This document shows positions 48,141-57,452 of a stretch of DNA of 64,000 nucleotides, piece by piece. The DNA lies in assembly GCA_021234155.1 (NCBI GenBank), contig JAJEKV010000005.1, positions 16,538,089 to 16,602,088 on the forward strand, in the 5' to 3' direction. This stretch comes from Isoetes taiwanensis. Taxonomy: Eukaryota; Streptophyta; Lycopodiopsida; Isoetales; Isoetaceae. Under the pieces are notes generated by a model. It was not told where the DNA came from. It did no database searches and was given only the letters and a program-made list of their open reading frames with translations. How positions within the stretch are numbered: the first letter of the stretch is position 1; the number at the start of each line of letters is the position of its first letter. Made by a program: the position numbers and the translations under genes.

Positions 48141-48421
48141 CATGCTTATGTCCAGAAACACCAAGACTTGGCCGTAAACACCATTGGCTAGGCCGGGAAC
48201 ACCATTGACTCGCCGTAACACCACCCTTTTGGCCGTAAACACCACCGGGTTTGCCCGTAAACACCACCTCAATTGGCGTAAAACACCACTCTTTTGGCCG
48301 TAAACACCACCGGCTTGGCTAGAAACACCACTGACCTGGCCAGAAACACCATATGCCTGGCCAGAAACACCACTCAAATTGGCCAGAAACACCACTCAAA
48401 CTGGCCAGAAACACCACCTAG

Positions 48422-48680
48422 ATGGCCAGAAACACCACTACCTTAAACAACCCTTCAATGTTTTGCATGTTGTACTCTTGTGGCCAGAAACACCAAGGAT
48501 GTGGCACTCATATTCCTACAAGGGGTTGCACTCACTTGTTGAAACTTGCAATTCAAGGTTTTAGATATTGTATTGCAACCACTCTTCTCAATGTTTTAGA
48601 TATTGTATTCCATTTAGAGGTCTCAATGTTCTAGGTATTGTATTCCAATTGTCCTTCTCAATGTGCTCACAACATTTGCC
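48422..48680. repeat. Macro-repeat copy 1
   Basis: Identical, as far as I can see, to copy 2 at 48824-49080 (offset 402). Contains the CTTGTGGCCAGAAACACC form. Confidence 0.9.
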
Positions 48681-48823
48681 CAGAAACACCACTCAATTGG
48701 CCAAAAACACCACTCTTTTGGCCAGAAACACCACTGGCTTGGCTAGAAACACCACTGACCTGGCCAGAAACACCATATGCCTGGCCAGAAACACCACTCA
48801 AACTGGCCAGAAACACCACCTAG

Positions 48824-49080
48824 ATGGCCAGAAACACCACTACCTTAAACAACCCTTCAATGTTTTGCATGTTGTACTCTTGTGGCCAGAAACACCAAGG
48901 ATGTGGCACTCATATTCCTACAAGGGGTTGCACTCACTTGTTGAAACTTGCAATTCAAGGTTTTAGATATTGTATTGCAACCACTCTTCTCAATGTTTTA
49001 GATATTGTATTCCATTTAGAGGTCTCAATGTTCTAGGTATTGTATTCCAATTGTCCTTCTCAATGTGCTCACAACACTTG
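48824..49080. repeat. Macro-repeat copy 2
   Basis: The 213-base open stretch starting at 48824 translates to the same 70 residues as that of copy 1, so the duplication is very recent or homogenised. Confidence 0.9.
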
Positions 49081-49392
49081 CCCGTAAACACCACCACCGG
49101 GCGAAACACCACTCAAGCCGCCGTAATCACCATAACTTGCCCGTAAACACCACTCAATTGGCCGTAAACACCACCAAGTTGGCCGGAAACACCATATGCC
49201 CCGCCGTAAACACCACTAACTTGGCCGAAACACCACTAACTTGGCCGTAAAACACCACCTAAAAGGCCGTAAAACACCAAGAGTATGGCCGTAAACACCA
49301 CTAACTTGGCCGTAAACACCACTCAATTGTCCGTAAACACCACTCAAATTGGCCGTGAAACACCACTCAAATTGGCCGTAAACACAACCTAG

Positions 49393-49650
49393 ATGGCCGT
49401 AAACACCGCTACCTTAAACAACCCTTCAATGTTTTGTATGTTGTACTCTTGTGGCTGTAAACACCAAGGATGTGGCACTCATTTTCCTACAAGGGGTTGC
49501 ACTCACTTGTTGAAAGTTGCAATTCAAGGTTTTAGATATTGTATTGCAACCACTCTTCTCAATGTTTTAGATATTGTATTCCATTTAGAGGTCTCAATGT
49601 TCTAGGTATTGTATTCCAATTGTCCTTCTCAATGTGCTCACAACACTTGC
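49393..49650. repeat. Macro-repeat copy 3
   Basis: Offset 569 from copy 2; differs by only a few bases (CATATTCC to CATTTTCC, GAAACTT to GAAAGTT, GCATG to GTATG). It has GGCTGTAAACACC where the others have GGCCAGAAACACC. Confidence 0.9.
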
Positions 49651-49900
49651 CCAGAAACACCACTAACTTGGCCAGAAACACCACTAAAAGGCCGTAAACA
49701 CCAAGAATATGGCCGTAAACACCACTAACTTGGCCGAAACACCAAGATGTCCGCAAAAACACCACTAACTTGGCCGTAAAACACCACTAACTTGGCCGTA
49801 AACACCATTAAAAGGCCGTAAACACCAAGAATATGGCCGTAAACACCACTAACTTGGCCGTAAATACCAAGATGTCCGGCAAAAATAGCAGTGTGTTTCG

Positions 49901-50985
49901 TCATATACTTGGTGTTTCGGGTCAAAGAGACACCATCCATAACAGCGCAGAATGCTATGCAAGTCTTCTGTGACATAGTTATAGTTATGCAATAACTTAT
50001 GCCGTAAATCATGGAATAACTACAAAATCTGCTACCATGTTCCAGCCAATCAAGAGTTTAGAAGCCAACACCGCTCAAGAGTTTAAAAGCAAAAGAAAAC
50101 AGTAACATTTCTTAAATTGTCTTGGGTGGCTTTTTGGCCCGCACCACGGCTTCATGTAGCCCGCCAAAGATGTCGCTAAATGTGTCTCAAGCAGCTTGCC
50201 ACATCAATCTTGTCAAACCAAATCCTTAGTCACCGTGATTTCAAATTTTGTTAGTGTGATTGCACAAGAGTATCTTCACACAACCAATACCCTTACCCCT
50301 ACCTCGACAGACAGCAGTTGGAAATCCTTGAGAATGAAATCCGTGATAAAGCACCTTACATACAAGAATGTGTACACCCCACAACAACCATTTTGCCGCC
50401 AGGACCGCACAAGATTTCAATTGCTTGAATGTCGCCATTTCTCGGTGCGGTGGCTGCCCCAACTAGCATGCACTTCCTTGAGTGTACCGCACCATCTCAT
50501 GCTAGTGAGAGATGAATTTAAAAACCAACAAATAGTATTGCATGCAAACAACTCACTCACTACTTCTCTGCCACATCGCTGTAATGATATCTCATCATAG
50601 AATCAAAATGCAAAGAAGGCGTGTTGTGGCACTCCAAGTGACTTACATATTTCCCAATCAAAGACAATACGTAAAGGCTCCAATGGTGGCTGCACTTAAA
50701 CGAGGTGAGAGAGATAGAACCGTAGAGCAAAGATAAATGGACGAGTATTTTAAATGTAAATAAATGTCATCATGCCAAAAATAACTTACCTTCTTACCAC
50801 GGCAACCAAGAGAAGAGAGATGGTTCTCGAGGTCTAGAGGAATAATCTTCCTCCAAATTGACTCTCTTATTCATGTAGAGGTCTACCAATCCAGATGAAA
50901 AACACATGACTTCGCCTCTGTGGACTGGTATGGTATGAGAGACCACCGCATGTGAATTTTGAATTCAAAAAGATGTACAATCGCA
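49901..50985. other. No gene recognised
   Basis: No domain seen. The ORF at 50196-50600 (134 aa) has no family and ordinary spacer composition. Confidence 0.35.
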
Positions 50986-50990
50986 GACTC

Positions 50991-50997
50991 TATAAAA
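50991..50997 (+). promoter_or_regulatory. Candidate TATA box
   Basis: TATAAAA followed by GGG, 96-102 bases upstream of the ATG at 51093. Spacing would allow a start site near 51025 and a 60-70 base leader. Sequence alone cannot show that it is used. Confidence 0.35.
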
Positions 50998-51092
50998 GGG
51001 AAGACACTTACATCAAGTAGGCACCCACGCATTGCTCATTCAAATTAAGACAAGCAAACCTTCTCGATTATCCAACCAGATGCTCAAAGGAA

Positions 51093-51239
51093 ATGGCTTC
51101 CTCGATTGACGATCACAAATTCACCTTTGCCATCTTTTACAAGAGCTCAAAGTGGGTTCCTAAGATGCACGCCAACCGAAAGCATCGTGATGAAAGAATT
51201 GGATTGGCCTTGGTGGCTTTCCCTTTCTTCTTTTGTTAA
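51093..51239 (+). CDS. Small unrecognised ORF, 48 aa, possibly the start of a broken gene
   Basis: ATG in good context (AAATGGC). It reads MASSIDDHKFTFAIFYKSSK, then WVPKMHANRKHRDERIG, and stops after a hydrophobic VAFPFFFC. A neighbouring frame stays open beyond the stop (PFQGSEVIKMHEEFKIQNKN), suggesting a frameshift in a longer protein. No family is recognised. A TATA-like box lies upstream. It could be the N terminus of a transposase-like or host protein. Confidence 0.25.
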   Translation: MASSIDDHKFTFAIFYKSSKWVPKMHANRKHRDERIGLALVAFPFFFC

Positions 51240-51312
51240 CCCATTCCAAGGTAGTGAGGTCATCAAGATGCATGAAGAATTCAAAATCCAAAATAAAAAT
51301 CCTCGGTCATAG

Positions 51313-52262
51313 TTACCATTGTTCTCTTGATCGTCCGCCTCCCCATCATCTACCACATCCAAGTAAGTAGACATCCGGTGCACGGGGTACCCAAATAAGT
51401 TTCGCCCCAATCCTCGGCTTTGGTTTCTGTGGAGCTTTAAAATTGAAGCCAAAGAACTATGGATTTTGTTAGCAATGTAATCGTGTGGATGGAGATTTGG
51501 GGACACTAGAGCTGCCCTCAAACCCCGCCACAATAAAGAAACCGTGTTCCAGCCCCAGCTTGCATGTCTCCAAATTCCCATAAGCCTCCACTTGGCCAGC
51601 CCATTCACTTCGTCCACGTAATCCGCACTATAATTGTGTGCTATGTACCTCTATACTAAGCTATTTTTTCTTTTCATTGCCTCCCATTCCATCCTCCTCC
51701 GAGCTACATACATCTCAACATAAGACGCCAAAGTGTTCTCTTTCTCCTCCCCATCTTCAATATTCTGGAGCATAGCCCGGCCAGCACCCATAGCTTTAAA
51801 AACCCATGCATCTCTTTAAAAACCCGGACAGATTTAACTTATACTTATATTCTGGATCAAGGGCTCGCCGCAAAGCATACTGGGAGAAATCTCGCCCTTC
51901 CCTTCTTTTCTCGCTTGGTAACCCCAACCTCTTTTCTCGCCTCACCGAGCACCCCCTCGCACAACCACATGCAATCCGTGCTCCTTTGCCAAGTGATCTT
52001 GCAGCCTTTGCTTTTTAACTGAAGACCAAACACAACCTTGAAATAAACAAACATGCCTATTTTTCTTATTGTCAATAATAATGCACTGCTCCCAAGCCGC
52101 TTCATCGATCTCGAATCCTCCTCTCGAGTAAGCAAAGAACTACCTTGGCATCCTCGAGGTGCTCCACGCTGTGGGCTTTCCTTATCTCCGTCTTTTATGC
52201 TTCTTGATCTCTCTCAAAGACTTTGTTTGATAGCATCCGGGTTGCTGCCCCTCGCTTTTTAG
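51313..52262. other. No gene recognised
   Basis: Minus ORFs at 51617-51147 (156 aa) and 52135-51857 (92 aa) and a plus ORF at 51806-52018 show no family. Confidence 0.35.
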
Positions 52263-52705
52263 TATCACAACCAACACATAACAACCATTAACATTAATTA
52301 ACCAACCATTGGGTCCAACATATTTTTGTTAAAATCCCCTTAAACCCCTTTGGTTTGGGTGCATATTCACACGGGTGACTCGCAACGAGAGTCGTTGGAT
52401 AGGCATATTCACCCCTTATTCCTTAATCTACACCGTATGTGAAGTTCCTCGTTTAGGGTATGCAAATAAAAAATTTGCTATAATCGTATAACAACATTTG
52501 TAAAATACTATAAGATTTCAAGCAAAATACTATATAGTGTTGATTTTGTAATGCAAAATATATTTATAAGGGCTCGCCGCCTCTACGCCACCCCCGGTGA
52601 ATATGCACCCAAACCAAAGGGGGTTTAAGGGGATTTTAACAAAAATATGTTGGACCCAATGGTTGGTTAATTAATGTTAATGGTTGTTATGTGTTGGTTG
52701 TGATA
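52263..52705. mobile_element. Foldback (long-TIR) element, 443 bp
   Basis: Left arm 52263-52370 and right arm 52597-52705 are inverse complements over about 108 bases, with one length difference in a C run (4 C on the left, 5 on the right). Arms begin TATCACAACCAACACATAAC. The spacer of about 225 bases is AT-rich and non-coding; its first bases continue the pairing imperfectly. The near-identity of the arms shows a young or conversion-maintained element. No certain target duplication was seen, so the superfamily is unassigned. Confidence 0.85.
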
Positions 52706-55200
52706 TTTCAAATTTTTTGGGTTCTTCGCCCCTAAAAAGCATAATATGAAACCCGAGAAACTATAATGTTATAGCATACCGTAATTTAATTACATACGCT
52801 TCACCACAAAGATTTAACCGCTAAATGGTATAGATATATAATTTGATTCTTCACCACAAAGATTGTATCCTCAGATATGAATGGCATAAAAGATAATTTG
52901 TCTCTTCATCACAATGTTATGAAGAGCAACCGCAATCTTTAAAATAGTTCAAAGACGTAATTCATGTGCATGAAATTCCTCGATGGAGCGATGGCTTATA
53001 GCCATAGTAAATTTGGTCCGATGCGCTTTAAAAATCCATCATGATATGAGTTGAATATAGTGCTACATAAGATAATAGGCATAATCTGCAAGTTTCCTAA
53101 TAGATCAAACCCCAGCTTGCCTTCACCCATTTTGACATGCCGCTAATGAATTCCCTCGCTTTTTGAATCAATCCATCATTCAAATATCAAAGTCTCTTAA
53201 CCGTGATTTGGAGTTCATCTTCTTCAAGTATATTTGTGTGGGTACATATTCCCATTCAAAGACAAGCGCATTTCAGCTCACTTTTTGGAAAGGGTCCCGC
53301 TTTTGTTATGTCAAAGGCTTCAAAGATTCTCAGATGAAGCAATGGATGCATGAGAAGTCTAGACTTGAGACAACAAGAATGATCCGCTTTATTATGTCGC
53401 ATTGGTGCAAGAAACAAGCACTTACTTTGAAAAACGGTCAGATAGGAGTTCTTCTATCTTCTAGTAGCAGACGCCCAATTTTTCATGGGAATACTCAAAC
53501 TCGGGTGTAATGTGAGTCCTCCTAAGGTGTTCTTTGGCAAAGTATATTCTCCTTTCTTGAATCCAAGGTGAGAATACCCGACATAGAAGATGATCAAACA
53601 ACTATGCAAGACCACAACCCGACCGATGAGAAAAAAAAGACAAAGGCCTATAATCCGCACTCTACTTAAAGTGTAATTTTCAAATGACTTCATGCAAAAC
53701 ACTATGAAGATGAATAAGGTAAGAGAGAAGCTGCTACTTGAAGAAATGAAAATCAAGGTTGATGAAGCACCTGGTAAGAGCAAAGAAACCAAGAGTCCAA
53801 TGAATGCCAAAGCACACCTTTATAATATCAAATATGTGTCCCAATTGACTCTTATGAAATGTGTGTGGAATCTGAGCTAATAAGTAGGGTATAACAAAGG
53901 ACAATCATAATCCAAGCTGCCACTCTTGTTTTTGGATTGCCAAAACTCCAAAGCACTGGATAGTTGGTTACGTTAGTGTCCGCCGCAAAATTAGCTCGAG
54001 AAAAATTCCCACCGAAAATGTCAAATTTCCTTGTCAATGTGCAATCCTTTGCTTTGCCATCTTGAAGGTCACAACGGCCAACAAGCGTAGAGCTACCCCG
54101 AGAAGAGTAAGCAACATAACAGCTTGATCCAAAGAAGTAGACCCATTCCCACTAGAACTTCGCCCGGCACTCACCGCCATCCCAGATATCGCATGCCATG
54201 CCATGCCATTCAATTCAAGATCGACACTTCATGCTGATGTTCTCAGATGCCCTAAAGAAGTATTCTTACCGAGTATTAGTAATGCATCCCAGAAGGCTTC
54301 AGAATGGGAAGAAGTAGTCCTCCAATAATGCCGTGGGCTTAACACCGTTAGCGCCAGTCACGCCTTTGATGGGTCCTCTACTAGGCTTGGTGTTCATGCG
54401 CTTTTCTTAAGAAGCTGCCAGATATTTCATCTACCACCGCACAAAACGTATCTTCTCTCGCATCTTACCACCCACCACCAATACACAAGAATATCGAACA
54501 CACCGCTGCCTTGAAACCCACCGCACCATGCCATGCCATGGAAACTTCAAACTTCAATATGTAGCAATCAAGGCCGAATCGCATCATCCTCCCTCACACT
54601 CCAAATCAAGTTTCCACTCGATGACAAAGAATCCCTGAAATGCTATCCACGAGGCTTGCATGTTCAAATTTCAAAAATAAAAAAAAAGAGGGGCTTTTGT
54701 TGTGAGCCCTTTGGATGTTGGACCATTGAAAAAAAAAAAGCTAAATCAACGACTAAGAAATGGTGCACTCTAGATATACGCATTAGTACATCCATTCAAT
54801 ACGCCATAAAATCTTAGAAAAACCTTTGTGAAAGCCGCATAAAACACAAAAAGAAACCCCCTCGTTATTATGCTACATATTCGACTTGCGCCAAACGAAC
54901 CTCGTTTTTTCTGACTTATGCCATTAAAACTAACCTCGCCAAAACGAACCTATTTTTTTCTGATGTGCTTTTGGGTTGGTCTCCGGCCCCTCGCTTTTTG
55001 GGAAGTATTTTGGACATGTGCTTTTCGCTTCACCAAGATACTTTTCACGACAGAACATTCTATTTCGAACCATTAGATTTGCCCCGAATTTAAAAAAATC
55101 TTGTGATGATTGATGTCGTACATTGACAATCGATGTTTAAAGAATATTTAGTTTCAACCCACTTCAAGTGCATTTAATACTAGTACTCCTTCCTAACAAA
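52706..55200. other. No gene recognised
   Basis: Several 60-120 residue frames: 53163-53510 plus with FIFFKYICVGTYSHSK, 53810-53454 minus hydrophobic, 54533-54817 plus. None has a known family. Short CATGC(CATGC)n runs occur at 54190-54212 and 54527-54540. Confidence 0.35.
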
Positions 55201-55219
55201 ATTACCCATGGTTATGGTT

Positions 55220-55605
55220 AGAAACACCCACCCGTAAACACCATAACGCTGGCTAGAAACACCTTTTACCCTTAGTCGACACATTATGAAATCATCATTT
55301 CCATTTGAGATTTGAAAGTTACAATTCAATATTCTATACATTTTCAGTTGTCATTTCCAAATTTAGATTTTAATTATTAATAAGTTGCAATTGAGATGTT
55401 GTGGATTGACACAAACACCAAAAAATTGGCCAGAAACACCGTGTCTGGCCAGAAACACCAATGGCTAGCCATAAACAACATCCCTCAGGCCTTCCCCATG
55501 CTAGTGGCCAGAAACACCATGCCTCTGGCCAGAAACACCATGCCTCTGGCCGTAAAACACCATTCCTCTAGCCGAACACCATGCCTCTCGCCGTAAAACA
55601 CCATG
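55220..55605. repeat. Dispersed AAACACC motif cluster
   Basis: About ten motifs in the forms CCAGAAACACC, CCGTAAAACACC, CCGAACACC and CTAGAAACACC, related to the 48-50 kb array but less regular, separated by AT-rich text with the phrase TGCAATTCAATGTTTTAGATATTGT also found there. Confidence 0.8.
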
Positions 55606-55889
55606 TCCTTGTACCGAGTTGCAATTCAATGTTTTAGATATTGTGTTCCAATGTTCTTAGCATTATTAAGTTATCAATTCCAATTGAGATTTATGATTAA
55701 TAATTGGTTGCAATCGGGACCTTGTGAATTGCAACTCAATGTTTTAGATATTATCTACAACATTCACAATATTATCTATCAATATTATCTATCAATGTTG
55801 CAAATTTGGCATTCACAATATTTATCTACACTATGTCAATGGGATGGCTCTATAACATTTGTATCCCGTGGGCTTTAAAGACTTAGCCC

Positions 55890-56330
55890 ATGACCAGAAA
55901 CACCTATGGCCGAAATACCGTGTATTGTCATGAAACACATACCACATTGGCATGGCCGAAATACCGTGTATTGTCCTCAAACACCTACCATTGGCATGCC
56001 CGTGGGGAATGCAATCCGCTTGAATTTGAGGGGTACAATCATAACCCCTCAATTTAATGCACTGCACCTTCAAACGAACCCCGCCACAGTAATGATGTCG
56101 CTGCCAGTCCAAAAGTGCCTTCAAAACATCGCTGGTGTTTCGACAAAAACCGCCGGCTTCAGCTGGCGGTTGAAGATGGCCGGATGCATGGATCCTGGGC
56201 CCCGGCATCGATGCATGCATGGACCAAATGGATGGGCATGCATTGATGTTTCTTGACGCCCGTAAACACCGGGGGCAAAATGTCCGTAAACACCTGATTC
56301 CCACCGATATACCGCCTTTCTATTGAGAAC
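55890..56330 (+). repeat. LTR-like fragment related to the 44.7-45.0 kb copia flank
   Basis: 56070-56320 matches the inverse of 44700-44965: shared TGCCTTCAAAACATCGCTGG, the GTTGAAGATGGCCGG box, GATCCTnGG, ATCGATGCATGCATGGACC, ATGGGCATGCATTG, GGGGCAAAATGTCC and GATATAC. Every CCAG before AAACACC in the 44.7-kb copy is CCGT here. It may be a solo LTR fragment. Confidence 0.65.
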
Positions 56331-56911
56331 AATACTGATCATATACATCTACAGTGGTGCTTGAAATAGCAACCTCACCATCATGCATAAATATAAATGC
56401 TGTCAATAGAAGTTCCTAAATCTATGGAACTAAAACCTTTCCTATGAAACCTAATGTCCACCAAACAGTTACTACAGTGTAAAAGGACAAACGTCGTTCT
56501 TGTCATTCGTTAATACAATATAACCAACAGGTATTTTGGCTGCCTGTAGCCTCGGAATAACTGATTCTGGAATTGAAGTAGGAACGAAAACTGCAAGAAT
56601 CATGAAACAGTCCCCATAATGGATGCTGAAAAATAGATGCCGGTTTGCCAGTCTAAACATTCGCAACAGGGCGCAACCACCAACATGAGCGACGGGGAGA
56701 ATAATGGCCCATTCACATGCACACAAATGGAAAAAACGCCGGCTGCAAGTGGGCGTGACATCTACTGCAGCGCCGCAGCACTGCAAATTTGCAAGCCGCC
56801 CCGCGTACACTTATCAGCGGAACGGTTGCAGCTAGAGGGCTATTGCACCACTTGTCACGCCCACCTTCATCGCTGCTGCAAATTTTTGGGCTCATGTGAA
56901 TCCTACATAAG

Positions 56912-57166
56912 GGTGGCCACATGTGGCTTTTCCGGCTTCAAGCAAAGAATTTTCACCCAAAAATGGAGGTGGAGGCCTCCGGTTGGTGTCGGAGGCCAGT
57001 TTTGAATGTTCCAATCCAGCTGGGGAATACCCAAAAATTTTAGTGTGATCAATCTGTTTTCCTCCCTTCCGCAGCTGTTCTTGCCGCTCTTTCCCTCTCT
57101 GGTACCCCCTCTCATATCAAATTCATATACGGAGGGGAGGGCCCTGAAAGATTGCATGTGGCCACC
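56912..57166. repeat. Possible MITE: 12-bp inverted repeats 230 bases apart
   Basis: GGTGGCCACATG (56912-56923) and CATGTGGCCACC (57155-57166) are exact inverses. The inner GTGGCCAC is self-palindromic, so part of the match is cheap. No target duplication is evident. Confidence 0.25.
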
Positions 57167-57363
57167 CCTATTATGACGCCTACAGTAAGTTTAGGCAGTC
57201 ACGTGGAATATCTCGATATATTCCAGCACATACTCGGAATATCCTATATTTCCACACAAGGGAGGGCTTGCCCTTAGAGCAGTTTTTAGTATTCAAATCC
57301 CCAGTTGGATGTGGCTTAAGCCATTTGTTCATGATCTACAAGAATAGACGGTCTTAGCCGTTC

Positions 57364-57452
57364 TGGACCGTCGCTTAGGTTAGACCAGAAGATGTTCCAC
57401 GAAGGTATGGATCGTCGCCTATGGTTAGATCAGAAGATGCTCCACAAAGGTA
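57364..57452. repeat. Two-copy 44-base tandem repeat
   Basis: GGACCGTCGCTTAGGTTAGA then CCAGAAGATGTTCCACGAAGG, repeated with changes from 57408. Confidence 0.7.

Larger units (their letters stand above)
48145..49900. repeat. AAACACC tandem array with embedded macro-repeats
   Basis: Core unit about 20-22 bases: GGCC(AG or GT)AAACACCACT plus 4-6 variable bases, roughly 60 copies. Nearly every copy is either CCAGAAACACC or CCGTAAACACC. A few are CCGAAACACC or CCGTAAAACACC. Three copies of a non-repetitive block (TTAAACAACCCTTCAATG...CAATGTGCTCACAAC) are embedded: 48434-48673, 48842-49075 and 49410-49645. Open frames giving ARNTT or PETPL repeats are by-products of the array. Confidence 0.9.

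Noticed and set aside
48379-49605. ORFs with ARNTT/GQKHH-type repeats in the AAACACC array
   Set aside because: Repeat translation; identical peptides simply reflect macro-repeat duplication.
48145-49900. CRISPR-like pattern of short repeats with variable spacers
   Set aside because: Eukaryotic nuclear context, units only about 20 bases with 4-6 base variable parts, no cas genes.
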